DNA of 64,000 nt from Burkholderiales bacterium (lineage in GTDB: Bacteria > Pseudomonadota > Gammaproteobacteria > Burkholderiales > Burkholderiaceae_C): contig JAGWTU010000019.1 of assembly GCA_028868825.1 (NCBI GenBank), positions 1 to 64,000 of the forward strand, in the 5' to 3' direction. Numbering within the stretch: the stretch's first letter is position 1; each line of letters starts with the position of its first letter. This document shows positions 20,331 through 29,025 of this stretch, in pieces. Under the pieces are notes generated by a model. The model saw nothing but the letters and a program-made list of their open reading frames with translations, had not been told where the DNA came from and did no database searches. The position numbers and the translations under genes were made by a program.

Positions 20331-22811
20331 ATGGACTTGCTCATTGTTACGGCGCTGACCGAGGAGCAGCAGGTAGTGGACGCTGTTTTAAGGGAAAGCG
20401 CCACCTTCCGGGGATTAGGTGATCACTATGTGAGCATTTTCGACTTTGATCGAGGGGACGGCAGGATCTACCGAATTGGCTCAGCGAGTGCTCACCAAAT
20501 GGGCGCGACCAAGATGGGTGCGTATTGCGCTCCCATATTCAAGGACTTGTCGCCCGAAGCCGCAGTGCTAGTTGGAATTGCGGCCTCTGCTGACCCTTCG
20601 ATAGCGAGCTTGGGCGACGTACCCTTCTCTAGTCACGTACTCAGCTTTGACGATATTGCGGTAGAGGCTGGCGTCCTCACTTTTCGAACCGAGGGCTACC
20701 CTACGCACCCTGAGATGCGCAAGGCTGTTGGCTCGCTGCGAACTTCGGTACACACATATGTGCCTTGGCGAAATGCATGCAAAGACACGATACCAAAGGT
20801 CGTCAAGTCGCTGAATGAATTGAGGCAGACGAAGATCACCCCTCCGGTTGACTACAGCCATCCGCACATCATCGTGGACGTGACAGCCGGGGGACCCTTT
20901 CTTATCCGAGATGCTGAGTTTAGGGACACGCTGAGCAAGAAGATGCCAGCGGCAACGAAGATTGCGATTTCAGCACCGGTCCATCCCAAACTGGTCTCGA
21001 TTGAAATGGAGTCACATGGCTTCATGAATGCTGCGCACGAGCAGGGGATTCAAGCCAGTGTACTCAAGGGTATAAGTGATGACGGCGACGCGAACAAGAG
21101 GCAGCTTGAGAAGCAGACTGGGGGGTTCTATCGCGCATATGCATGCTCAAACGCTGTGCTAGCAGTGCTGCATATGCTTCGCAGGGCACCCGTCGTTGAT
21201 TCCGATATGGTGCGAGAGCAGCGTACACAGGATGTCCGCGAAGTCATTCGTCAGCCCCAATCGCCCTCTCCCGCTCGTGTCATTTTGGATGGGGCCAAGC
21301 AGCAGATCTTGGCCTGTCCAGGAGTTATGGCAGTGGCAGTAAAGGAGGCGATTGTCGTGTTCGTTGAGGAGGGACATGATCCGCAACTGCCTGAATTGCC
21401 AGATGGCATCGCTATGGTCATTCGATACGTCCCACCAATCTCGCTTGCAGTTGGACCCTCAGCAATCGGAGGCATGCTAAGGGTAGCCGTAGGTACCGAT
21501 AAAGTCAGAAGCGGCCTAGGAGTTCGGGTCTCCGGTCGTGATGGACACTGCGAGGTGCTTACGACAAATCATGTGGTCAGTCGGTCCCTGCAGCAGCCTA
21601 CACCAATCCATGTGGCGCTTGGAGATCGACGGGTGCGAGCCGCGGTGTTGGAAACAGACCGCCTGCGTGACTTGGCCTTGCTGACAGTGGACCAGGCCCT
21701 GTGGGAGGCGGCACGCATTCGCTCGATCTCTCCTGGATTGCCTGAGCTTGGCGAGGAAGTGGTCATCCATCTTCCCGATGCGCTTGTCAGCGGGCGAATA
21801 AGCTCCGTTGACGGGGTCGCCAGTTTGCGCACGGATGCCTCTGCTGATGCCTCAATGTCTGTCGATGAGGTCTTCACGATTCAGACGGAGGGAAGTATTG
21901 AGTCCGGTCACTCTGGGGCATTGGTGACTACGGTGCTGGGGATTCCGATTGGCTTAGTTGTAGGCCAAGCTGCGTTGCACGACAGCGAGCAGCTTGTGCT
22001 CGGTGTTGCGATTTCTACCTTCCTGAGCACGAGGGAGTTGCGAGTGGACCTGCCACCGCTACGCGACAAGACACAAGTAGTTGTTGGCGTCCTGGTGGCT
22101 AGTGATCGAGATCTGAAGAGTCTGCTGCGACTGCTTCATGAGCCGGAAGTCCAACACGATTCGAGTGGTCGGACATATTGGGCGTCGCACGTGCCAAGCA
22201 CGAGCGAAACGACCGTGATCGTCACGCAGACTGGTGCAATGGGCAATGTAGCTGCGGCTCTTGGAGCCATGGCTCTCATTCTGCATGCTCGGCCTGATTG
22301 GATTCTCAGCGTGGGACTCGCAGGAGGCACTCGAACAGACGTTGGGCTTGGCGATGTTGTTGTCTCGGATAGCTTCGCTTCCCTTGAAGCGGGCAAGGGG
22401 ACCTTGGATGGCAAGGTGATTCGACGCTCAGTGACCCAACAAGGCTTAGCAATCGCGCGTTCGGTCGCTGGGCAAGCCTCGGCTCGTAGTCTCAGGCCAG
22501 ATGGCTCGGAAGACCGGTATGCAGTGCATGTCGGCCCTGTGGGATCTATTGACTCTTTGAATGAGAATTCGCGCCGCTTCTTTGCGGAACAGAGGAGAAC
22601 TCTTGCAGTTGAGATGGAGTCCGCAGGCGTTTTGGCAGCGGCCGAGCAGGAGCGTATCCCGTACTTGTCCGTCCGCGGAGTGGCGGACTTTGCCGATGAG
22701 GCGAAGCATGACGACTGGAGACCGTACGCCTCGGCAGCAGCGGCAAGTACGGCGATCGAAATCATTCGGCAAATCGCAGATGCGCCGCACGCCTCCCGAC
22801 GAACTCGCTGA
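20331..22811 (+). CDS. Three-domain protein: PNP/nucleosidase-like, trypsin-like serine protease, PNP/nucleosidase-like
   Basis: N-PNP: 'IVTALTEEQQVV', 'LVGIAASADPSIASLGDVPFSSHV', 'SIEMESHGF' (EMES from aa 225), 'LKGISDDGDANK'. Trypsin: 'TTNHVV' (H414), 'LRDLALL' (D447), 'ESGHSGAL' (S528). C-PNP: 'SVGLAGGTRTDVGLGDVVVSD', 'AVEMESAGV' (EMES from aa 761), 'VRGVADFADEAK'. Confidence 0.82.
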   Translation: MDLLIVTALTEEQQVVDAVLRESATFRGLGDHYVSIFDFDRGDGRIYRIGSASAHQMGATKMGAYCAPIFKDLSPEAAVLVGIAASADPSIASLGDVPFSSHVLSFDDIAVEAGVLTFRTEGYPTHPEMRKAVGSLRTSVHTYVPWRNACKDTIPKVVKSLNELRQTKITPPVDYSHPHIIVDVTAGGPFLIRDAEFRDTLSKKMPAATKIAISAPVHPKLVSIEMESHGFMNAAHEQGIQASVLKGISDDGDANKRQLEKQTGGFYRAYACSNAVLAVLHMLRRAPVVDSDMVREQRTQDVREVIRQPQSPSPARVILDGAKQQILACPGVMAVAVKEAIVVFVEEGHDPQLPELPDGIAMVIRYVPPISLAVGPSAIGGMLRVAVGTDKVRSGLGVRVSGRDGHCEVLTTNHVVSRSLQQPTPIHVALGDRRVRAAVLETDRLRDLALLTVDQALWEAARIRSISPGLPELGEEVVIHLPDALVSGRISSVDGVASLRTDASADASMSVDEVFTIQTEGSIESGHSGALVTTVLGIPIGLVVGQAALHDSEQLVLGVAISTFLSTRELRVDLPPLRDKTQVVVGVLVASDRDLKSLLRLLHEPEVQHDSSGRTYWASHVPSTSETTVIVTQTGAMGNVAAALGAMALILHARPDWILSVGLAGGTRTDVGLGDVVVSDSFASLEAGKGTLDGKVIRRSVTQQGLAIARSVAGQASARSLRPDGSEDRYAVHVGPVGSIDSLNENSRRFFAEQRRTLAVEMESAGVLAAAEQERIPYLSVRGVADFADEAKHDDWRPYASAAAASTAIEIIRQIADAPHASRRTR

Positions 22812-23189
22812 GTGCGCTGAGTGCGTTTGGTTCTGACGGGAGGCCACTTGACGACTACCAGGTCCGGCGCCAAAGGTTCAGCAGTGACGCCCAGCCACAA
22901 GGTTGCGCGCGTGGCTTCCGATGCGGCGGGCCCGCTCAGCCAGAAGTCGCGCGCCGTCCTGCAAGCGATCCATCGGCTATCTGCCGATTTGCTCTCGGTC
23001 GCGGTCTCTCTGTCGGGCACACGTAAAGTCCCGGTAGGGAGCTATGGGGCCGCGAGAACAGGATTGCGAACGCTCATTCAGGGTCGTCCAGAGTCCCTCG
23101 CCCCGCTGCACGAAAGCGGAACTGCCGGTCTCGTTAGTGCCCACTGCTGCGGCGTGATCTATAGGTACATAACAGAGCCGTTCGCCAGG

Positions 23190-23450
23190 TTAGGAACCGG
23201 GTCGCCCCCGCGCTAAGCGTTGATCCACTAGGGCGGCAAGTTCCGAGACAGTCAGCTCCAAACCACTCGCGACCCGCCAAAGCACGCTGATGCTTGGCTG
23301 CTTGGTCGCGGACTCCATCAGCGTGATGAAGGGTCGGTCAATCTCGATGCGGCCCGCCAAGTCTTCTTGGGTAAGACCAAGCTCTAGGCGCCTCGCCTTG
23401 ATCGCTGCGGCGAACGCGCTGATCAGGTCGGGGTCTCGGCTGGGCCTCAT
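23190..23450 (-). CDS. XRE-family HTH transcriptional regulator
   Basis: 'IKARRLELGLTQEDLAGRIEIDRPFITLMESATKQPSISVLWRVASGL', a canonical Cro/CI HTH. Confidence 0.88.
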   Translation of the reverse strand: MRPSRDPDLISAFAAAIKARRLELGLTQEDLAGRIEIDRPFITLMESATKQPSISVLWRVASGLELTVSELAALVDQRLARGRPGS

Positions 23451-23472
23451 ACCCGGCTACTGTTCCCGTATA

Positions 23473-23502
23473 GTTACCTAAAGACACGTGTCTATTGATA
23501 AC
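23473..23502. promoter_or_regulatory. Candidate XRE operator: 30-bp symmetric element GTTA-N5-AGACACGTGTCT-N5-TAAC
   Basis: Perfect 12-bp core palindrome AGACACGTGTCT at 23482-23493, flanked symmetrically by GTTA/TAAC arms; 23-52 bp upstream of the XRE start codon. Confidence 0.6.
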
Positions 23503-23648
23503 ATTCGGCCCTGCGCAGGTGCCGTCCGGGGTGAAGCATCCTTCAGGCGCGCGCGGTACCGGAGTCGCCTCATGCCTCACCGGCTGGATGCAATCGATCT
23601 CATGCTCGGCATGCGACGAAGGCCCTTGCTCATCGACAAGCGAGTTTT

Positions 23649-24344
23649 ATGGCAACAATGATTCCTCGACTGGTGGTTCCCAGTGATCTTCGGTACGACC
23701 AGGGAGAGGTGCTCGACGGAGGAGCGCTGTTCTATCGCTTCGACACCTTGGCCGAACTAAAGACGTTCTGGGCGCAGAAGCGCGCGGAACTGCCCTTCGC
23801 CTGCGTCGGGACTGGGTTCATGCACCCCGCGCGTTTCCTCGACCGTCACGAATGGATCTTCTCGCCAAGCAAGCAGGCACTTGTGAAGGCGGTGGTGCGC
23901 TGGGACGAATTTGGCGTTGCTCCTCGCTGGTGCGACCTCATGTCCGACGAGCGACCGGTTCGAATCGAGTTCCAGAGGCGTCGCGCTTCACGGCGAGATC
24001 TTGGGTTGGCGTTGGGCACATGGTCCCCACAAGACGAGGCCGCCTATCATTCCAATGTCCATCCAGTACGCGACGCCATGCGCCGAGGGTTCTGGCGCCT
24101 CGCGAAGCTCCCCTGCGGTCTGACCCACTTCGACTGGTTCTCGGAGCATGCTCGCATGCCAAATGATCCTGGGCTTCCAAGGGACCGGGTCGAACCTCTT
24201 CTGCAGAGCATGACCTACGACGACTGGAAGTCCCATCACACGTTGAACGACATCGAGATGTTGGATGCGCCTGGTGTAGATTCAGAGATTGCATATTGGG
24301 AGCAGGAGCGAGCTGAGGGGCGCGATCCGTACGAGGACTTCTAG
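23649..24344 (+). CDS. Hypothetical protein (orphan, 231 aa)
   Basis: Uninterrupted ORF with plausible soluble-protein composition, divergent from the XRE gene; no family recognised. Confidence 0.5.
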   Translation: MATMIPRLVVPSDLRYDQGEVLDGGALFYRFDTLAELKTFWAQKRAELPFACVGTGFMHPARFLDRHEWIFSPSKQALVKAVVRWDEFGVAPRWCDLMSDERPVRIEFQRRRASRRDLGLALGTWSPQDEAAYHSNVHPVRDAMRRGFWRLAKLPCGLTHFDWFSEHARMPNDPGLPRDRVEPLLQSMTYDDWKSHHTLNDIEMLDAPGVDSEIAYWEQERAEGRDPYEDF

Positions 24345-24462
24345 GCTTGATCACGGCGCCACGTCTCTTCCCGCCACGGGCCGTGCGAGCCCGCAGTCGG
24401 GCGATTGCGTGTCGATGGGTCCGCGCCGCAGTTTGTTCCTTCGCCGAGGGGTGTTAGTTGGC

Positions 24463-24516
24463 GAGAATCCTTAAAAATCAATGGCTTGCGGCACACTAAC
24501 TGTTAGTAGGATTCTG
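24463..24516. other. Candidate right-end/attachment region of the genomic island
   Basis: AGAATCCT (24464-24471) and its inverted copy AGGATTCT (24508-24515) flank the near-perfect palindrome ACTAAC-T-GTTAGT (24495-24507). Composition and codon usage change to high GC immediately to the right. Confidence 0.4.
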
Positions 24517-24557
24517 AATGACTGGATGCGCAACACGCCCGACGCCGGCGCCGCGCC

Positions 24558-24857
24558 ATGATGGGGCGCTTGCGCGCCGGCCTGGCGGGGCTCGTGTTCT
24601 CGACGCTGCTGACGGGCTGCATCGTCGTGCCGCAGACGCGCGAGGTCTACGACCCCGAGTGCAAGGTGGCGACGAAGGAGATCACGCTGCAGACCGCCGT
24701 CGTCGGCCAGCTCGCGGGCTGCCGCGGCGACGGCTGCCTGGCGATCCTGACGGCGGCCGGCATCGTCACCGCGGCCAGCGCCGTCGTCTCGGGCAGCATC
24801 GCCATCGTCGGCAACGTCGCCTACTGGATCGAGCGCCAGGGGCGCTGCCAGCGCTAG
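24558..24857 (+). CDS. Small putative lipoprotein
   Basis: Signal peptide with lipobox 'LLTGC'; 99 aa. Confidence 0.6.
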   Translation: MMGRLRAGLAGLVFSTLLTGCIVVPQTREVYDPECKVATKEITLQTAVVGQLAGCRGDGCLAILTAAGIVTAASAVVSGSIAIVGNVAYWIERQGRCQR

Positions 24858-24859
24858 GT

Positions 24860-25537
24860 TCAGCCGGGCGCGGGCGCCGCCGCCGGCCGCCGTTTGGCGC
24901 CGACGAGCAGCACGATCAGCGCGCCGGCACCGCCCTGCGGGCCGCAGGCCTGGGCGAAGGCGATGACCTCGGCGCTCTGGCCGAGCCAGCGCTGGACCTT
25001 CGCCTTGAGCACCGGCTCGCGCCCCGGCGAGCCGTGGCCCTTGCCGTGGACGACGCGCAGGCAGCGCAGTCCGCGCTGGGCGGCGTCGCGCACGAATCCG
25101 GCGAGCTGGTCGCGCGCCTCGTCGCGGCGCAGGCCGTGGAGGTCGATCTCGGCCTGGATGGACCAGTGGCCGCGCCGCAGCCGCGTCAGCACCTCGGCGC
25201 CGACGCCCTCGCGGCGGAAGCTCAGGCCGTCGTCGGTGAGCAGCAGCGATTCGACGTCGACCTCGTCGGACATCGCCTCGCGCAGCGCCAGCGCCTCGTC
25301 GCGCAGGCGCTGGCGCGGCTCGGGTGCCGGGCGCGGCCGCGCGGACGGCGTGCGGCCATGGTGCGGCAGCGGCGTCACCGCGCCGACGGTCTCGGCGAAC
25401 AGCCGCCGCTGGCGCTCGGCCGCGTGCTGCACGGCGCGTTCGCGCGCGACGCGCTCGGCCGCTTCGCGCTCGCGCCGGCGCAGCGCGTCGCGCATGGGGC
25501 CGAGGTCGGCGAGCGAGCGCGTTCGCGGCGGGCTCAC
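24860..25537 (-). CDS. Smr/MutS2-type endonuclease-domain protein
   Basis: '[20 protein letters not shown]...[14 protein letters not shown]...[10 protein letters not shown]' is a classic Smr domain. GTG start assigned next to the radC stop. Confidence 0.88.
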   Translation of the reverse strand: MSPPRTRSLADLGPMRDALRRREREAAERVARERAVQHAAERQRRLFAETVGAVTPLPHHGRTPSARPRPAPEPRQRLRDEALALREAMSDEVDVESLLLTDDGLSFRREGVGAEVLTRLRRGHWSIQAEIDLHGLRRDEARDQLAGFVRDAAQRGLRCLRVVHGKGHGSPGREPVLKAKVQRWLGQSAEVIAFAQACGPQGGAGALIVLLVGAKRRPAAAPAPG

Positions 25538-26202
25538 AGCATTCCCCGCTCGGCCATCGAGACGACCTCGCCGCAGCCGACGACGATGTGGTCGAGCACG
25601 CGCACGTCGACGAGCGCGAGCGCCGCCTTCAGGCTGCGCGTCAGGAACTCGTCGGCGCGCGACGGCTCGGCGACGCCCGAAGGGTGGTTGTGCGCGAGCA
25701 CGACCGCGCCGGCACCGAGCGCGAGCGCGCGCCGCACGACCTCGCGCGGATAGACGCTGGTCTGCGTCAGCGTGCCGTGGAACAGCTCCTCGAGCCGCAG
25801 CAGCCGGTGCTGGGCGTCGAGGAACATGACGGCGAAGGTCTCGCGCTCGCGGCCGCCGAGTTCGAGCGCGAGGTAGTCCTTGACGCGGGCCGGCGCGTCG
25901 AACACCGGCGCGGCGCGCAGCGGCTGCGCCAGCGCGCGCCGCGCCATCTCCATCACCGCCAGCAGCTCGGCGCGCTTGGCCGGGCCCAGGCCCTTGATCG
26001 GCCGCAGCGATTCCGGCGTGGCCGCGAGCAGACCGGCGTAGCCGCCGCAACGCTCGAGCACCTGCTCGGCGAGCAGGAAGACGCCGTGGCCGCGGTAGCC
26101 GGTGCGCAGCAGCAGCGCCAGCAGTTCGGTGTCGGCCAGCGCCGCGGCACCGCGGGCGAGCAGCTTCTCGCGCGGGCGCTGTTCGGCGGGGAGGTCTTTC
26201 AT
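25534..26202 (-). CDS. radC: RadC-family DNA repair/JAB-like protein
   Basis: 'LAHNHPSG' JAMM-like motif, '[22 protein letters not shown]', N-terminal HhH. Confidence 0.93.
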   Translation of the reverse strand: MKDLPAEQRPREKLLARGAAALADTELLALLLRTGYRGHGVFLLAEQVLERCGGYAGLLAATPESLRPIKGLGPAKRAELLAVMEMARRALAQPLRAAPVFDAPARVKDYLALELGGRERETFAVMFLDAQHRLLRLEELFHGTLTQTSVYPREVVRRALALGAGAVVLAHNHPSGVAEPSRADEFLTRSLKAALALVDVRVLDHIVVGCGEVVSMAERGML

Positions 26203-26285
26203 CGGCGGCGCGGCTCGACCCGACAGGGGTCGGACGGCGGCCAGTCTATGCCAGCGCGGTCCTCGCCGCGCTCGCCGAACCCCTT

Positions 26286-26810
26286 TCAGCCGCCCCAGCC
26301 GAAGGGCGACTGGCGGCTCGAGACCCGGCCCGCGTCGGTGAAGAAGACCGAACCGACACCCAGCCCGGGGTAGGTGTAGTACCAGACCGTCCTGCCGTCG
26401 ACCTTGAGCTTGCGCGTCGGCTCGCCGAGCAGCGCGAGCACGGCGTCCTGGTCCTGCGCGCGTTCGATCTTCGACCAGTTCAGCCGCAGCGCCGCTTCCG
26501 GCGTCATCTGACCGGCGGCCAGCGGTGCGGCAGCCAACGGTGCCGCAGCCAGCGGCGCGGCGGGGGCTGTGGCCACCGCCGCGGCCGGCGGCGTCGTGGC
26601 CGCTGCCGGTGCGCCGACGCGGCGCTCGAGCTCGTGCAGACGCGACTCGAGTTGCTGCACGCGCTGCGTCAGCGCCTCGACGGTCCTGGCCAGCGCCGCC
26701 TCGTCGGCCGTGGCCGCGCGCGCGCTGCCTGCGAGCGCGAGCAAGGCCATGCCGGCGAGCAACGCCGGCAACGACCGCGCGCGCCGTCCCACGCTAGCGC
26801 GACGCGGCAT
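26286..26810 (-). CDS. Periplasmic protein, coiled coil plus SmpA/BamE-like C-terminus
   Basis: Signal peptide; '[25 protein letters not shown]' coiled coil; C-terminus '[34 protein letters not shown]'. Confidence 0.6.
   Translation of the reverse strand: MPRRASVGRRARSLPALLAGMALLALAGSARAATADEAALARTVEALTQRVQQLESRLHELERRVGAPAAATTPPAAAVATAPAAPLAAAPLAAAPLAAGQMTPEAALRLNWSKIERAQDQDAVLALLGEPTRKLKVDGRTVWYYTYPGLGVGSVFFTDAGRVSSRQSPFGWGG
26518..26562. repeat. Three imperfect 15-bp tandem units encoding (A)APLA repeats
   Basis: GCCAGCGGTGCGGCA / GCCAACGGTGCCGCA / GCCAGCGGCGCGGCG read directly. Confidence 0.75.
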
Positions 26811-27390
26811 AGGCCGCCGCGGCCTTGATCTGCTCGGGGCTCATCGTGCGCACGACGGCGAGCATGATCGGCGCGTTCGACCGCAGTCCCGACTGGAATC
26901 CCAGCAATTGCGCCGTCAGGTATTCCACATGCTGTCCGGCCAGACGCGGGAACGCCGCCTGGCCTTCGGCGTTCGTGCCGTGGCAACTCGCGCAGGCCGG
27001 CACGCCCTGCGCAGGGATGCCGTCCTTGAAGATCTTCTCGCCTTCGGCGATCAGCGCCGGGTCGCCGATCTTTTCCTGCACCGGCTTCTGCGCCGCGTAG
27101 TAGTCGGCCAGCGCATTGATCGTCTCGTCGCTGAGTTGCGCTGCCATGCCCCACATATAGGCCTGGGCGTTGGGGTCGCCGCGCAGATGGCCGCGGAAGG
27201 CCTGCAACTGCAGCACCGTGTAGGCGGGCTGCTGGCCGGCCAGGCGCGGGAACACCGGCGAGACGCTGCGGCCGGCGGGGCCGTGGCATGCCGAGCAGAT
27301 GCCGTTGGCCAGCGCCCGCGGATCCTGCTGGGCCTGTGCTGCGCCGCCGGCGAGCAGGGACAGCGCCGTGATGGCTATGAGCTTGTTCAT
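26794..27390 (-). CDS. Diheme cytochrome c4-like protein
   Basis: Signal peptide; two CxxCH motifs ('CSACHGPAG', 'CASCHGTNA'), each followed by 'FPRLAGQ'. Confidence 0.92.
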   Translation of the reverse strand: MNKLIAITALSLLAGGAAQAQQDPRALANGICSACHGPAGRSVSPVFPRLAGQQPAYTVLQLQAFRGHLRGDPNAQAYMWGMAAQLSDETINALADYYAAQKPVQEKIGDPALIAEGEKIFKDGIPAQGVPACASCHGTNAEGQAAFPRLAGQHVEYLTAQLLGFQSGLRSNAPIMLAVVRTMSPEQIKAAAAYAASR

Positions 27391-27400
27391 GGTCGGTGGC

Positions 27401-28804
27401 CTAGTAGTTGATCCAGCCCAGCAGATAGAGCGTGTTGTTGTCCTTGGCATTGCGATTGCTGCCGTCGTAATTCGCGCTGCCGCCGTTGAACTTGCTGTAG
27501 GCCGTGTATTGCAGCGCCAGCTTGGTGTTCTCGTACGGCACCCAGTTCAGCTCCATGCGCCAGCCCTTGCTGTCGGGCGTGCCGCTGTTCGAGCCGCCCA
27601 GGCTGCCCGGCGCGTACATCAGGTCGTCGGCCGATCCGGTGGTCGAGAAGTAGCCGAGTGCGCCACCGTACTTGCGCAGGTAATAGTAGCTGGCGCCGAT
27701 GCGCGTCGTCTTCAGCGTGTTCGTCGGATTCGCGGCGGTGCCGGCCGCATACGATGCGTCCAGCGTCTGCTTCTCGCTGATGTAGGTGGCGATCACCGAG
27801 AACAGATGTTCGTCGCCGATGTATTGGTATTGCGTGTCGAACGCGGCGTCGCGATACCGGTTCGTCAAACCGGACAGCGCATTGCCGCCGCCCGGATAGA
27901 GATTGGCCTGGATGCCGTAGACGCCGGCTTCCCAGGAATTGCGGCCCCATTGGCGTTCGTAGGCGACGCGGAAATAAGGGGCCATGCCCTTGACGACGTT
28001 GCTCAGCGTGCTGTCGATCTGCGCCGCAGCCGGTGCCGAGCGATAGGCGCCGAATTCGGCGTAGACGAGGTTGTTCCACGACAGATAGGCCGTCAGACCG
28101 GCGACGCCGGAGCCGGCCAGGCCACCGTCGATCATCGTCGCCGCGGCCGGGCTCGGCGCGGTGGCACTCACCTGGTCGAACGGCGATTGCCAGGCCGGCG
28201 TCGAATTCCACAGGTCCTGGACCGTCGGATTGTTGTTGAAGCTCACGCCCAGCAACAGGTCATCGGTGACCGACTTCGCATAGCGGATGTCGGTGTTGTC
28301 CCAGCCGAAGGTGCCGCTGGTGCCGTCGTACGTCATCTGGACGAAGGCGCCGAAGTTGGGTGCGATCTGGCCGGCATAGAAAAGGCTTGCCTGCTGCGGG
28401 AACAGCACCTGACCGTTCTTGGCCAGCGCGTCGGCCGGCACGTTGCCGCCCGTGGCACCGGCCTGCGTATCGGGCACGGCCGACTTCGTCGACGTGTACG
28501 AGGTCTGGAACATGAACGACAGCGGCGGAATCTGGTTCAGCGCCAGCGTGCGGTCGCGATTCGCGCTGATGCCGCTGACCTGGGCCAGGTTGTCCAGCGT
28601 GTAGGCGTTCAACTTGAATTTGCGCCCGAAAGGCGTGAGTTCCGGGAACACCGTGTGACAGGCCTCGCAGGCCATGCCGGTCTGGCGCGCGAAGCTCGGC
28701 ACGGCGTTTGCGCCACCCGAGGCGAGCACGAGCAGACCGCCCGCTAACGCCGCAATGGATGCGGATGTCTTTTTGCTAATGACTGTCAACACTTGTATCT
28801 CCAT
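27401..28804 (-). CDS. Outer-membrane porin-like protein with N-terminal c-type heme motif
   Basis: Signal peptide, 'FARQTGMACEACHTVFPELTPFGRKFKLNAYTL', then repeated amphipathic beta-barrel-like strands ending in an aromatic/Tyr C-terminus (GWINY). Confidence 0.75.
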   Translation of the reverse strand: MEIQVLTVISKKTSASIAALAGGLLVLASGGANAVPSFARQTGMACEACHTVFPELTPFGRKFKLNAYTLDNLAQVSGISANRDRTLALNQIPPLSFMFQTSYTSTKSAVPDTQAGATGGNVPADALAKNGQVLFPQQASLFYAGQIAPNFGAFVQMTYDGTSGTFGWDNTDIRYAKSVTDDLLLGVSFNNNPTVQDLWNSTPAWQSPFDQVSATAPSPAAATMIDGGLAGSGVAGLTAYLSWNNLVYAEFGAYRSAPAAAQIDSTLSNVVKGMAPYFRVAYERQWGRNSWEAGVYGIQANLYPGGGNALSGLTNRYRDAAFDTQYQYIGDEHLFSVIATYISEKQTLDASYAAGTAANPTNTLKTTRIGASYYYLRKYGGALGYFSTTGSADDLMYAPGSLGGSNSGTPDSKGWRMELNWVPYENTKLALQYTAYSKFNGGSANYDGSNRNAKDNNTLYLLGWINY

Positions 28805-29025
28805 GAGTCTGCGACGTAGCCCGCGGGGCCGACGGCCCGGCGCGCGGACTCGGATCGAGTCTCGACACGTCGGGCCGGTACGGGATTGGGGCGCGGCGCG
28901 GTGCGTCTGCATTTGACAAAACTCAATTCGGGGCCAATGAATGACCAACGGCACCCGGGTTGTCGCGACGCGCCAACTAGCGCTGCCGCGCCCGAGGAGA
29001 CACTCAATGCGTAAGTCGCGTGCGG

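Noticed and set aside
22821-23216. 131-aa ORF between the PNP-trypsin gene and the XRE gene
   Set aside because: No recognisable motif and overlaps the convergent XRE gene; treated as intergenic.
27299-28747. 482-aa plus-strand ORF opposite the cytochrome-porin gene
   Set aside because: Shadow ORF; the minus strand has signal peptide, heme motif and barrel pattern.
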